From Amblyomma americanum (taxonomy: Eukaryota; Arthropoda; Arachnida; Ixodida; Ixodidae), in the NCBI RefSeq assembly GCF_052857255.1, contig NC_135497.1:113508672-113572671 (forward strand): 64,000 bases of DNA, in the 5' to 3' direction. Numbering within the stretch: position 1 is the first letter of the stretch; each line of letters begins with the position of its first letter. This document shows, in pieces, positions 23,310 through 37,173 of this stretch. Position numbers and translations under genes: made by a program. A model generated the notes under the pieces. It had not been told where the DNA came from, searched no databases, and saw nothing but the letters and a program-made list of their open reading frames with translations.

Positions 23310-26300
23310 ACTGTTCCGGGGTTCCTGCCCTCTTTTCGTTTTTTTTTTTGTCCTGACAATGTACTGGCGATTTGCACGACCCAGAGGAAGGGTCTCAATT
23401 TATTCAGTATAACGGTGCTACGGAGAACTGCGCCCGGGGTCAGCCTATGTGGAATCGCGCTTGTTTTAAAATTTCACGATAAACACGAGCTTGTTTACCG
23501 ACGGAAACAACCTCGCGTCTGTCAGACAGCCTCTGTTCTCGATGGTGCAAAGGCGTAAACGAGCAACAACGAAGAAATCGCTGTCTGGCGCTTGAAAGCA
23601 GCCGGCGGGAATGTGAAGCGGTAGACGGTGGATGCGTGCTTTGGAGTGAGTTTTAAATCAATCACACCGTCAATGAGGAATTCTGATCAGCGGGTGAATG
23701 ACAAAACCAGGATATCAGGTAAGCGAGATCATGTGATAGGGAATATGCCATGCTGCTTTGCCATGTTGCTTCGCACAAAAAAAGCTAGCGAAATTTGGCG
23801 GTCATTGTCATTTGGATTTTAACTGATAAAGCTGCACCCTTTTTCTTTTTGCGTGCTCACAAACTTTATTAGCGATTTGTTACGTTAAGTGAGTATATAA
23901 ATTTGTAACTGTATGTGTAGAGATGGAAATCGAGACCGATGAGCCCGCCTGTTTTCGCGCATTGTCTTCTCAAAGCAATTAACCACATCTGCAGGTGCTC
24001 TCAGTTCTTTTGTATGCAATGGGTGTAAGGATACAAACATTTTTTTTTTACAATTCTGATCAATTTTTTTCACCCATCCGTCTGTCTGACAGAATCCAGA
24101 GACAGCAATGCATTGGGCAATCGAACTGCAAAAATAATCAGTATGATATGGAATTAGAATATCATTAAATAACCCCCTTCCATGGACAAGCAATCACCAT
24201 GTTACCATAGATACATGACGCAATAACGCCTGCAATTAGAGAGACAGCCCCAAGAACTCTTGGCGCTTGAAATGTTTCCGTTACTGATATCTTCTCGGGG
24301 ATATTTTTAAACATATAGAGCCTCGTATTTACGAAGGCCCTTCTTTTCAGACGAATCGGGTTTTTAGAGAAATCGGGTTTTTAGGCGGCGTATTTGATAA
24401 GAACTGTGCTGCCATGTTCCGGCGAGCGCCTCATCGCGGCGTGTAAGCCTCATGTTCGCATGCTCTCTCTATATTGATGGCAGCAGAAAATCACGCAGTG
24501 ACACTTGTGAGCTCTTCTACCTCGTTAGCTTGCAAACATCCGTGTGAAAGCGCGCCCAAGAAATGTTTAGAGAGAACGTCTGAATGCGCTGGCCAACCAC
24601 TCAGGCAACGAAGCAACGATGCCGTCTTGGGCGCCGATCCACCTTCAGCGGACTAGTTTGCGTGGCGTCGATTTCACGAAAATCGCGAGCAGAGTCTCGC
24701 AAATATTGACAATTTCTAAGACTGTTACTATTCTAGGTCATACAACCTGCAGGTTGTTAAGGGGAAAAAAGCGCCATAAAACGTGTCCTAAAGCTTTTAC
24801 CGTTTCATGAAGTAAATGAAGACGTTTTGTGGTGTTTTTTGCTGAGTATTTTTGGGGCGAGATCTGAAAGTTATAAGCAATAGTAATGAACAAGAAAATG
24901 GTCGCACTTACTGAAATTTACAGAATATACTCTCGTGCTTGCAACAGGGTAGACAAGGCAATAAGAAATATTCATTGTAGCCGCCATTTCGGATAAAAAA
25001 CACGCGCCTGCAGAATGGTTGAACAATTAAGAGCTATTCTGAGGTACAAGTAAACGTCGTCTGACTGCGTAGTACTTATGAGATGGCAAGAACAAAGAAC
25101 AAAAAAGCCAATTTGTTCATGCTGGACATGTATTCCAAACTTTTCGCAAATAAAGGTTCTCCAAACGTTTTCGCCTTCAACCACGCACTCCTGTGACAAA
25201 AAGTTAATCTCTGTAAAGTTTTTGTTACGCTTGCTCTGTGCTCCTGACTCGATGATTCCAACCTTTGAGAGCTGCAGTCGCGAAGAGATCATACATGATG
25301 TTTCCTGGAACTGCCTCAGGTAGTTCATAAATGCGGTTTGAACAGCCCTCAGGCGTAAGACAGCCGGCCAAAGTTTGGGCAAACTACTCTGAAACGCTGA
25401 GGTTACCGTCGTCGGCTCGTAAAGCCCTCAAAGCACTCCTCCGTTTTCACACTACTATGTCCTGAGGATCTTTGTGTGCCCGAGTGACCGTTGTCTTTCT
25501 TTTCTCTCTCCTACTGCAGCCCCTCGCGTAGCCTGTCCTTAACGTAGGGAAGCAAACCGAATACTCATCTCGTTCATATCCCTTAACTCCCTTCTTTTCG
25601 TTCTGCCTCTCCAGATTTAGGCGCACCTATCGACACCACAGTGACGAAAGCAGCGTCAGCGTCAGCTCCAATACATTCAGAGGAGACTGTTAAGTCAGTC
25701 GCTGCAGCTTCCACAAACAGTCTTCTCGGTCTCTCTTCCCATGCACTCTCTGCGACACGGTGGGGCGTCTCGTTGCAGGGGCTCGCAGAAACGCAAGCTC
25801 ATACCACCACATCAAGATTCATCGCAGCGAATCAATCGACCCTCGGGTTAAATTGGCTTATTTCTTTTCTTTCACCTTTGTTCTTTTTCTTATTATCTAT
25901 TTATTCTTTCATTCACCCTGTCTTTGAGCGAATACTTAGCCCTCTTGGGTAAAGGAGAGGGACACTAAAAAAATAAGCAAATGCAGCGAATAAACGAGGC
26001 ACTACATGAATACATGTTTGTCTAACCATCCTTAGCGCTTGCAGGAAAGTGTTTATAGGAAATCTTTCCCTGTCTCAAACTGTACAGGGAAGACTAAAGC
26101 TTAATGGGGTCAGTTCTAACATGAAGGATGGTGAAATAAGTTAGACAGAAGGCAGGAAAATGAGGCTCTTAACGCAAATCAAAGTGAACAAGGGTTGAGG
26201 GGGGAGGGGGGTCTTAGACCGCTAGCCATTGTTTCGACAAGAGGACTTGTCTTAGACTTAGGCCTTCTTGGGAGAAATGCACGCTAAGGGGACAGATCGA

Positions 26301-28436
26301 TTGCAAGTTGTTCTAGAGAGGAAAAAAGTCAAACCTGAATTGCATTCCGCGTACTTCAAAGTTAGGAATGCAATTTACTGTAGTGATTTTGGAAGGACAG
26401 TCGAGCCACGAGTGTTCGTGTTATATGAGTCTGGCTGCTTGATTGGATCTTTTAGACCCAGTGCATATCTTTAACTGAGTTTGAGGATTTCGTGCAATGC
26501 ACGCAAATTCGAGCTACAGCCTGACGAACAAAAAAGTAGCACCGAATTTCAAAATAGAACGGGTATTTTCAAGGCTGTGCCTAGAAGTTTACAACAACAA
26601 CAAAAAAACAGGAGCCCTAAATAGTGTTATGAATATTTCGGGACAAACTGAAAGTCGAGGTGGAACCAGAATATATTTAGTTGTCAAGAACGCGTATTGC
26701 GAGGGATATAATATATGAGGAAAAAAAGAAGGGGGCATTTTTTTTTCACGTGTATTCAGCGGAACCACGCCTCCATTGGTGCTCACAACCATCCCCTGCT
26801 CACTGCACCATTCCAATATGTTATGCCACTATTATACACAACCTGCTCATTTAGTCTGTGTATCTCTCTAAGCAAAATGCAACCAGTGAGCCTTCAAGTG
26901 TGCACGCCATATATCACCTCAGTAATATTCTCACTACCCTCAGCAAAAAACGAATGATTCGCGAATGCGATATCAAATGAAGAGCGTTAGCTAGGTTTTT
27001 TCACCTATGCTTTCGACAAATTTGGATATCAGCGTGTACATCACCAAACTAAGATTCGTCTGGTACCACCCGCATCTCTCTACAACCACTGGTTCTCCCG
27101 CCACAGCCCTCCGAAGGTCGCCCTTCATTACGGTTTCGAAGAACAAAGGTCGTCTGTACGAATCCCTCACACATGCCAGGCTTCAACCCGAAAAACAACT
27201 TTGTGTGCCAAACTGTGGCAATTCATTTGCCACCACTCCGAACCCTCTGCGCTATGTGGGTGGGCCACAACATTGTCACCAATAGCCACCCCAAGTGGAA
27301 CCAGTCTCGGCACCAGCTCAGACGGTAGATATGTAGCGAAACGCCAGTGTGCGGTGTAATCCGACCGCCGTGTCGCCTCGACGACTGCGCGCGCGTTCAA
27401 GTGGTGGGGTGTCACACTTTGGTGAGATGACATTTGTTGACCTGAGGTGTCACGGCTATGATCACGTGATTTAGCTGCCATCTTACACTCACGTTTCGTC
27501 ACTCAAACACGGTTCTAATGCGCGCAGACATCCCGTGTGTTAATAAATTGAAGCATCAAAATTTATTTCGCGCAGGGAACCTTATCGATATCATTAGTAA
27601 ACTGTAAACTGACGGCATTGTTTGCCCGTTGTTTTGAATAGATTAGGCAAATTAGTAAATGACTTTGATGTGGTAAGGTGTGATCAAATATTGCTTCGAA
27701 AGCCGCGCTAAACTTCATTAGTGCGCCGTCTTCAACCAAGAATTCATTGATGTAGTTTTACAGTGTGCTTTCGACAAGCTAGAAGCCTTGTGGTAATGAA
27801 GAAATCAGCCAATAATTTTGTCGCAAGAACAAAACGGTCTTTATAAATTTGAACACCTTGGGTCGTCTTCTAGTCAACCCTCTTTTATCACGATAGGGAA
27901 GTAAGAAAGTATGCCAGAAAAGGCGACAATAATTACAGCATATCGCTCGATATATACGTTTTAGAGCCCATCGGCATCAAAAACAAAGCTTTTCCCATCA
28001 GTCTCAGTAACACAGAGAAAACTCCAGCATAAAAAATGAATTTTAATTCTGATTCTTCTGCTTCATGACTTCAGTAGAGAAAACGTGTTAGTGACTTATT
28101 AAAATGTCACGATACGCCTCCGCATTCGTTATTGTTGTGTCTCTTATTATTGTTTGCTGAATCCGTCTCATACTTAGATCATATATCTAAAAAAAACATC
28201 GGGCTCGCTTTTTATGATGTTAGGCATTGAAGAACTGAAGCAGTAATCTTTTGTAGCATTCGGCCCTCCAGCAAAAGTATCCTGCGCCTCTGCTATTTAG
28301 ATAAGGTTTCTGTGTGACTGATACAGCGTGTTATCCGAGATGTGCGCTTGTGTACTATTTTTCTGAAGGGGGATAAAATTATCTACGCAGCAGTGGCGCA
28401 CATCTTGACCATTTGCGGGAAAAGGAGGGGCGTGAA

Positions 28437-28456
28437 GGGGGGGGGGGGGGGGGGGG
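28437..28456. repeat. G20 homopolymer
   Basis: Longest G run in the window, followed by TAGCCC. Confidence 0.95.
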
Positions 28457-29775
28457 TAGCCCATTTATGTTATAATCACCAAAAGAGGTTCCCGTCCGGT
28501 GAACTTCGCCGATAAATAGCACGCGAATATTCTTGGAAATAAATCATTAAGCAATGTCTGTGTTTAACTGATACAACAGAAGGCCAGCTTATGCTTAGCA
28601 GGGGATGACCATAACCTTGCCTCGGTGATCGGTGATCGGTTATCGTAATCTTAAAGTGTAGCAGTATAATACTTCTTTTTGTATTGCAGCTGGTGATGAC
28701 GCCAAGTAACGTTCAAGATCGTATCTGAACGATCAAAGGCTTCGGAATTCGGCGCTGTAATGTTTTCGTGGTTGTGAATAAGTACTACGATCGTATCGCT
28801 GCCGTCAATACTCTTACCCCTGTAGGAGACGTCGGCAGTCGTCGATACAGCCGCGATTAATTTTAGCGACAACTACCGCCTCGGTTCAGGAGACAGGCCA
28901 CATCCTCTCCTTTTCTGAAGAAGCATCCTGCGCCATTAAAATCCACCGTCTATACACATACTTGCCTGAAGCGAATAAGGAAACTTGAGACTACTTGAGC
29001 CCAGATGAGCGCCGGAGAGCCCGAAGGCTCAAATGCGCTGACGTTAGTTTGGCCCGAACCCAAATACACAGTCTACAGTCAGTGCGGAGCGAAATGCACT
29101 GAGGACGGCATATTGCTAGTAAAATTAGACTGATTCTTGGCGCTCCTTTCACGCACAAGTAGTGGTCGGCGAATTGCACGCGGTACATTAGCGAATGAAA
29201 TTTTTACGCAAGGGGCAAGAGATCGAAGTTGTGTGGACCACCCTCACTGCGGTGGGCACACTGTTAGCTCAATGCCGTGAGATGGAGGGAGGCGAAACAG
29301 CAGGAACTCACTCCTGTCGGCGGCCCAGCCTTAGCTGGGCGGTGTTTCGGCAGTTCGATAAGGCGCCATCGCCTCGGAGATGGTATCGCGTTGTCCGGGG
29401 CGCACAGCAGAGCAGCGTGCAATTTAGTGGAGCCTGCATCACCGGAACGACCGAGAGACGTGATGCTTCGCCCACCGCCTCGGAACCCGGCAGCGTAAGG
29501 AAGAGCAGACATAAGAAAAGAAGCGGTCGTCTTACGCGGAAGATGAGAACGCTGAGCACACAACGAACAGGGAAGAAACAAGGAAAGGAAGAAAACGTTC
29601 TTCTTGAAGTGAGCACTGATACGTCCGGTGTTGTCGCGCGTAAGATGAAAGTTTGTGCGAAATGGAGAGAGACATTTTCAATGACCAAGCCGCTAAAAAC
29701 GAACATTTCACCGTTTATGTACTAAAACAAACTCTTGCAGTAGCAAAAAGCGGCCTTGGGTATAAGCTGCACAAG

Positions 29776-30030
29776 AGAACGGTGGGCTAGTGGTTTGAGC
29801 ATGCGCCTCCCTCGCATGAGGGAGGTGCGTGATTCGATCCCCAGTTCCGCCGGGTACCCACCGGTGATACAATGGGTAGAAGCTTCCCCTCCCTGGTGCT
29901 CGGCTTTTTTCTGGTGAAAATGTTTGGAAAATGTGTCTCTGACCCCCTCTTGTGTAGACGAAAGCATCTTGTGACATGGCGCTCTTTGTCCACAGATGCC
30001 CTTCCGCCATCAAAATGCATCCTCATCACC
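29776..30030 (+). repeat. tRNA-derived SINE, second family, copy 1
   Basis: The head has an A box (TGGGCTAGTGG, 29,783-29,793) and a B box (GATTCGATCCC, from 29,831). Between them is a self-complementary anticodon-arm-like CCTCCCTCGCATGAGGGAGG. The body follows (CCTGGTGCTCGGCTTTTTTC, GCTCTTTGTCCACAGATGCC) and ends GCCATCAAAATGCATCCTCATC. A more diverged copy is at 52,481-52,738. Confidence 0.8.
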
Positions 30031-33000
30031 GGCGTCTACATGTCTGGCTTTGAAAAAGAAGAATTGTTAAAGGAGTTGGCGAGACTGAGGCAATCGAGAC
30101 ACTTCGAGAAGAGTGGCTAAAGCAGACACTTTGTGCAATGAAGCTTTACGTCGCTCTCTATAAAACAAAAAATGCGACAAGGTGTTTTCTTCTAGTTTGA
30201 ACGAAATATCTTTTTGGGTAAGTTGTGTGGATTAAGCGGCTTAACTGCTCGCACACCAATCAATACAGTCTGTTGAAAAGGTTGAAAGATCCCGCGGAAG
30301 CATCGCCGAGAGGTAAAATAACCCACCGTCGGTGTGGACCAAAAACTTACAAGGACGAGAATAAACCCTTCATACAAAACGAAAAGAGCAAGATCATTGG
30401 GATTTCTCTCAGAGATTTTGCTGTCGTCCATGAATCTAAGCAATCGTCCATGAGAGCATGCTGCCACATCAAATAGTCGTGTTGGACCCAAACACAGCAC
30501 TCAGGCTTCCTTTCCTGAGCTTTCCAGACGCCTTTCGCCCCCTATCTGCCCCAATCGCCCCTCCTGCCAGCCCCGTTAAACATCTCATTCTCTATCCTCC
30601 TCTGGCGCACTCAGAATGGAGGCGCTTTTTTGTTTGTGTTCTTTTCTCATGCCATGCGCCGACGGTGGGTACGCTTATCCAGTGCCTAACCTCCTAAAAG
30701 TGTCGGAAGCGGAGGACAGCCGCAAGAAGAGTGCCGTTATTTTTCTTAGTGATTTCACTTAGTCGTCGCATCTAACCTTTTTGTCTCTCGCGGCTTGACA
30801 TACGCCGCATCGCACCCGCAGTGCCTCTCTCGTTCATACCCGCGAATACACCGCAGCCGACTATCCCCAACCTCCTCTACACATCTACTGAGGGTGGTCA
30901 CGTGGAGTTCTCTGCCATGCAAGGTGCGCCCGGTATCTGCGCCTTCTGAAGCTCCTAGAACTGGCTGTCTCCAGTAAAATGCAGGGTAAGAACGGCGCTT
31001 CAACACACCCACGGCCTCTGTATGTCACGTGTCGTGTTCGCTTTGAGCCTAGTCAGTAGATGTTGCCTCTTCTAATGTCGTGAGCGCATGCATAAACATT
31101 GCACCCAGTCTTCCACATATGAGGAGCACCACTGCCCACAATGACCACCCACTTGAAATCTCCTCTTGTGAATCTACCAGTCCAATGGAACGCCATCATG
31201 GGTAAAAGCAGAAGGCCAGCGTCCACTCCACGTCATATTAATGTGTATTTTGCCCGAGCTTTTCATTGTACTTAACGAGTGTTGATTTCTGCAATCAGAT
31301 ATTGTTGATTGGTGCAGATTGTTTCAGATTTAACACCTGCGTTAGCCAATATTCGAACACACACCGAAAGAGTTTTATTTCGATTATGCGGAATATTCTG
31401 TTGCTCTGCTATTACTAAAGAGCTGTCAAAATAATTCGTTTGCAAATGTACATAAAGTGAATTCACGTTCTCAAACGAAGGTTGTGAGACAAAGATGAAT
31501 GCCGGAAGCCATGAATTTGAGTTGCAACTTTTTTTTAGTTTACTTTCTCTTCTTTTCCACTTCACAGGGGCCCACATCACTTCGTGCTTATTTCTGAAAC
31601 GCACTGAGTTATCGTGTCGTTTGTTGTCTGCGGGTGATTTTCAGAAGCCGTGTTTTCGTAGAGTGCGGGTCAATGTCTTTTCCAACAATCCGACGTTACT
31701 TTGATTGCGCCTCCTGCCCCCGACTCCTCTTTACCCCAAGCTTCTCCTCTTCTTTTTTTTTTCTTGCGTTGTTTCAAACGTTCATCCACTAACCTGTGTT
31801 TGTTGTTCAATGACGCTGAAGCAATAAATAAATATCTTATTTTTGATACCGCTTCACAGCTTGACGCAAGGCGTCCCTCATATTTGCTTTCGAACGCTAG
31901 AGATATCCCTCTCAGTTCCAATCATTTTTGTTGGGCGCCCCTCAGTTGAGCTTCCTGGGTGGGTTGTTTTGTTCGGCCGTTTGTAATTTCACAGGAGTTT
32001 CTGGAAAGCCGCGCTGCTAGATGCGCAATGTATGCAGTTGTGTCCGTTTTTTATTATTACTATTATTATTGCGCTTCTTGTAAGCTTTCTCGCTTGATTT
32101 TTTTTTTCAGGCCCTCTCTCAGACCTTATATTTCTGTTTGTGGTCAACATCTCTTGTGGGTTCGGCAAAAGGACTGCAAAGTCTCTTCGGTTCGCTCTCA
32201 GTTTGGAGACTGCGCACATAGTCTTGTACGTAAATCAGAAAAACAGGAGGACTCCTTTTGTGGCACGTAGGATAGGCTATGCTTGTCATACAGGTATCGC
32301 ATAAAGCTTCTCAACTACGTGTTTTCACCACTGATTTCAAGGATCCTCTAAACACAAATGTTTCGCTGTATTTAGAGTACCCCGGACTTTTTTCATGCAT
32401 GATTAACACCCGCATATAAGAGCAGCGTTTTCTTCCAAATTTAGCTCGCCAATTCGCCGTGTTGTATTCCAATAGCCTCTTCGGATCTCAACGACTTTAC
32501 TTTTCGTTCAGTACAGTAGAGCACGGTCCTGCCGTCTCTCATTTTCAATTTCTGCAGAGAAAAAAAATCATCACTAAAACTCCAGCATGCATAAATAATG
32601 CGTAAAAACTTAATTTTTATATAAATAGCTAATTCAGAGACTGCACCGAGAGCTTGATCCATGAGGTGAATGAAGTCGACAGATGGTGAACTTACACTGT
32701 ATCCGGCTGCATGGGCCTGCACCAAAGAAATACGGCGGCACCCAACATACATAATCACACGTTGGAGCAGTTGGAAGCGATCCTGTCCAGCTCTGAGCAC
32801 GGGTACCAACCGAGAATGGTGTACTGGACGAAGATTGCGGCATCCGCTGTAGAAGCCCTGGCCTGAGGACGCTACCCGCCAGTCTCCTACAACTTCATAC
32901 ATGAGTAAAAAAAATATTTCCCCTCGCTCGCTCCGATGGGACGGCTAAAATGACATGCGCCTGCATTCCTTAACTGCTCATCGCTCCTTTCAGGCAGTAA

Positions 33001-34227
33001 TTTAGTCTCAATCCATGTTACTATACGGAAGAGCAGTAAGTTAGCGAAAAAAAAATGTCAGAAAAAAACCGGCTGTCTGACGACTGTTTTCTTGGATCCG
33101 ACGATGTTGACGCTGGTTAACAGCACATGTTAGTGAATGCCTTTTGAATATATATCAAGGGTCTCGTAGGCAGCTCCTTTCTGCACTCCAGTCGAATGAA
33201 TAAAGCATGTGCTTCTAAGTCATATTATACGGGGATAGAACTTATTTGTAATTAAAGACAAGGTCACATCGAGCTTGTTCACTTGGCTGGGAAGGCGGTG
33301 AGGACGACGCTCCTTTTTTTCCACTTATTTTTCTTTGTCCTCTTCGATTTAACCACGTTCTCTCCAATTCATTTTACCGTTTTTTATATTCTCTCCTTCA
33401 TTGCATCTTACTTTATTTCTTAATTATTTTGGTATTATGCAATGTTGCTTTTAAAATAATTGGCTCTACATTCTTACTCTACATTACTCTGCATTCTATA
33501 TCTCTTCGTTTTCCTTGTTACAAAATTCAATTCTACCTGGCATTATACGTATGGAGGGCGTCGCACTTATATATGTGGATTATAGCGCGATAGTTTTAAA
33601 AGCTCCATTGTGCAGAAAATCCGGTGTCGGCGTTGTGAGCGAAAAATCCCGAGCATAACTCTAGCAGGTGGTTGCAGGAAAGTTAGGATGACACGGAAGT
33701 TCAAAATGCAGAGCAACACTTAAGGCGACACAAAGAGCCAGCGACAACGAGATGAAGCGGAAGCCGGTGTCCGTGATTAACTTACGAGGGATGTCGCTTG
33801 GGTATTCGTGGCTTGGATATTCGTGCCACTTGGTTATTAGTGAAGCAAGATATTGCTAAACACTGCCTGCGCGGTGCTCTCGATAGGTCATGTTTTCACA
33901 AAGTTGCAGAAAGCCTGCAGACGTAAGTGGAGCGGCTGGCCGAAGCTGGTTTTCCTCGGGAGACAGTGATAGCCGCTGCGGTAAGTCTTCTAAAAGAGAC
34001 CAGTACTGGTGGGTGCTGTTTTGCCGGCTGAAAGAAGCTGGGTAAGGGAAAGGTGAGTGACTATCCCTTACGTGCATTAGCTATTGCATCGGCTCAAAAA
34101 AGTTGGGAGCAAGTGTGGTGTGGGCGCGTCTTGTTCACTGCTCCTGAAAATCTGGCGCGCATGTGCAAAGCTGTCAATGGAAAGAAAAATCCAGCGTGCA
34201 CTATAAACCACGCATGCAGGTATATAT
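30031..34227. other. no gene recognised
   Basis: A minus-strand ORF of 153 codons at 32,441-32,902 stands out by length only; I recognise no domain in it. A TTA/TAT-rich simple stretch lies near 32,050-32,070. Nothing else. Confidence 0.35.
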
Positions 34228-34456
34228 GTTCGTTTATGGGGGTTTAACGTCCCAAAGCGACTCAGGCTGTGAGGGACGCCGTAGTGAAGGTCTCCGGAAA
34301 TTTCGACCACCTGGGGTTCTTTTACGTGCACCGACACCGCACAGCACACGGGCATCTAGAGTTTCGCCTCCATCGAAATTCGACCGCCGCGGTCGGGATC
34401 GAACCCGCGTCTTTCGGGCCAGCAGCCGAGCGCCATAACCACTCAGCCACCGCGGG
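34228..34456 (-). repeat. tRNA-derived SINE (Ruka-like), copy 2
   Basis: The best-preserved copy. The minus strand has an A box (TGGCTGAGTGG), a B box (GGTTCGATCCC, at about 34,395-34,405 on the plus strand), then GAATTTCGATGGAGGCG, ACCCCAGGTGGTCGAAATTT and GGGACGTTAAACCCCCATAA at the 3' end. Confidence 0.9.
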
Positions 34457-35789
34457 TCACGGAAGCTTCTACTTCAGGCCACTGCATTTAACGTAAGCGG
34501 CGTCAGCAGTGGCTTCGTACGTCCTACTCGTTGCGTACGAAGCCGTCTCTTGGAGGTTCGCGTTAAACCCGCGAGTAGCGACGCCGCTCACGTACAGAAC
34601 TTGTTATGTAACGAACGCTGGCCGTTCGACACAGTCTGATGGAATAGAACGCGTTCCTGCAAACGTCGTCCTGTATCAAGAGAAGAAAAACGGAAAAGGA
34701 AGAATGCGTTCGACGCTCGCGCAGGCGTGCGATTGCACATGAGGCATGGATCCCCTTACTGAAACGCCGCGCGATGATCGATGTCCCTGAATCATCGGCT
34801 TCGTTTTCTCGCTTAAGTATAGCACGTCTGCTGGGAATTGGGATACCGGGAACTAAGGCTGACGCTGCAGAAAGAAAAAAAAAGAAACAGAAGACGCCGG
34901 AGTATGGCAGTACCCGCATGCACGCGCAGTGCGTGAGGCCGCCTCAAACGCGTGGGGCATCAGTCAGTTCTTTGAGGCATAACACAGTGGCCTACAGCCT
35001 AGCGGTCTCTTAAACGGCGACGAGACGAAAAAGAAATGGAGAATATTATGGCTGCTGAGGAGGATGGCAAGCTTTCGAGGACAAGACGAACGTACAAGAA
35101 GGAAAATGGAATGAATTTGGCGGTTTTGATCTCAGTGTTCGGTCGTGCAGGAGTCTTAGGAGATGACAGTTAGGAAAAAAGAATCAGTAACTGCGGGCAT
35201 ATTGCACTGAAAACATCAGCGGTTTATCTATCCGAGTGTGCTGCTCATTTCACTCGTACAAACGCTGTCTTTCACCCCCTGTTAACCCACCCACTGGCCC
35301 TAAAACACTCCGTAAACTGTCAGCGGTGTTTAATTTCCGTGCAGTGCATTAGCACTACAGCGTTAGGGCTAGCCCACGACTGAAGTGCTCGGCCATTGAC
35401 TTCAATATAGCTGTCACTAGCTCAGTATCCGCCCCCACAGGCATTCATTTTGCTCAGCCGCGCACCGTAGCCCTGATGCCAGAAAGGTTTTCTGCGAATC
35501 GCCTCCGCTTGATTGCTATCTTTCTTTTTTCTTCTTTTCACTGCCGAGGCTTTACGTCCCCTTTCCTCAGCACTTCGGGGCGCACAGAAAATCGGCGTTT
35601 ACAGCTGGCTCTGGAAAAGAGGACACTGACCCATGGAGCAGTGAAATGCGTCTTTTTTTTGTAATTTTGCCCTTGAGTACGCTCTTCACGACGCCCCCGC
35701 TAGTTTCGCTGCGTGTTGAAGTTTGAGATAGGTGACTTCGCACAGAAGGAATCAGTCACCTTCCGACGTTGCCCACACCACCAATTAAT
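34457..35789. other. no gene recognised between SINE copies
   Basis: Only short ORFs with no domain I know. Confidence 0.4.
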
Positions 35790-36023
35790 GGTTTATGGTT
35801 TACGGTTTATGAGGGTTTAACGTCCCAAAGCGACTCAGGCTATGAGGGATGCCGCAGTGAAGGGCTCCAGAGATTTCTACCACCTGGGGTTCTTTGACGT
35901 GCACTGACATCGCGCAGTACACCGGCCTCTAGAATTTCGCCTCCATGGAAATTCGACGGCCGCGGCCAGGATCGAACCCGCGTCTTTCGGGTCGGCAGCC
36001 AAACGCCATAACCACTGAGCCAT
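35790..36023 (-). repeat. tRNA-derived SINE (Ruka-like), copy 3
   Basis: Same body as copies 2 and 4. The 5' (tRNA) end is clipped just inside the A box. Flanks CCAATTA (left) and TCAATTTA (right) may be a decayed target-site duplication. The 3' end holds a GGTTTATGGTTTACGGTTTAT run. Confidence 0.85.
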
Positions 36024-37173
36024 CAATTTACATAGTGTCTCCCGCGTTACGAGACACTAGTTTAAGAAGTTAGACTGCTGACCGCGGCGGCCATAAAACT
36101 GCAGCGATGTTTGTGGCGACAGCCTCGAGAAAGCAGCAGTTTTTAGTAAATACTTCAGTTAGAATATTCGCTGAGTGAAGCTTAAATGTTGAAAAACTAG
36201 CTCGCCAGAATTATGCGAAAAGTTTCTATTGGAACATTTTAGAGCGTCAAAGGACAGCACAATTGGCTTGATTTCCTAGCGACACATTGATTATGATATC
36301 GTTTATTCAACGCGGTAAGAAAAGGGTAAAAACTGAGACGGCTCTTCGGAGTACCTCGTGACAGGCAGTGTTCCACTGCTGGCCGAGTCGCTTTCAGCGC
36401 GTGCGAGCGTCTGGAATCGTGCTTTTCTGCGATTTTGTGCGCCTCTTCCACATCATGGAAAAGTCATTCGGGGTAAACTTGCCGCAGAATCTTCTCCATA
36501 CGTAGTTTTTTGTGACACTCAACAGCATCCTGACTGGCACTTGTTTGCATATCTCAAGATTTTTAATAGCTCGTGAGTCAATTTAGGGTCATGGCCCGGT
36601 TTAGTGAATTAAAAAGTAATTCTAAGGTTGTGTTTTCGAAACCTTTTGCTTAATTTTCCTCTTTTGGTCCAGCGGCATTGGTGGCGTCTTCCCGGAGTCG
36701 TAGGCTACGCCGAAAGACGTCACACTTATATGTGCATAAACACGCTCACGCCGCCATTTATGAGCACAAACATGCCCATGTTGCTTTTTTAGGTGGCGAG
36801 ATTATGACAACCGGAATAACTTTTTTCGGTTCATGGCGGGCAGTTTGATTTTAGAAGAAAAAATGAAAAGCGCGGTGCCATTGCGTCAGCGGGCGCCGTT
36901 CAGCTTCGGATCTGTTCGTGGGTGCTGTCCATCAGCTGTCGAGATTAATCCGGATGTCAATTTAGAACGTTAAACCGAGTATACCATGCCATACGTTACC
37001 AAAAGTTTACTTTGGTTACACTCACATAATTTTTTTCGCTATTTTTCACATCATGGCTCACGTTACGTGAGTCATTGTCACTGCCGTTGCTAACTAGCGC
37101 CATTAGCTGCATTTAATTCCTTGCGGCATGGTTTCTCTGAATTAGCTGGGAAGAAAAGAGGTGCCATTGTAAT
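36024..37173. other. no gene recognised
   Basis: No repeat or coding signature noticed. Confidence 0.4.

Larger units (their letters stand above)
22756..29775. other. long stretch with no gene recognised; three long G/C runs
   Basis: G19 at 23,230-23,248, C15 at 23,295-23,309 and G20 at 28,437-28,456. An ORF of 192 codons at 22,980-23,558 runs through the homopolymers and is not credible. A stretch near 25,500-25,615 (GGGAAGCAAACCG...TAACTCCCTTC) resembles a common tick repeat 3' end, weakly. No exon recognised. Confidence 0.35.

Noticed and set aside
22980..23558. Plus-strand ORF of 192 codons
   Set aside because: It runs through G19 and C15 tracts (poly-Gly and poly-Pro) and has no domain.
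29195..29725. Plus-strand ORF of 176 codons as a host gene
   Set aside because: No domain, basic and low-complexity composition; a minus-strand frame of similar length overlaps it.
32441..32902. Minus-strand ORF of 153 codons as a gene or transposase
   Set aside because: I found no catalytic motif or family signature; the length alone is within chance expectation.
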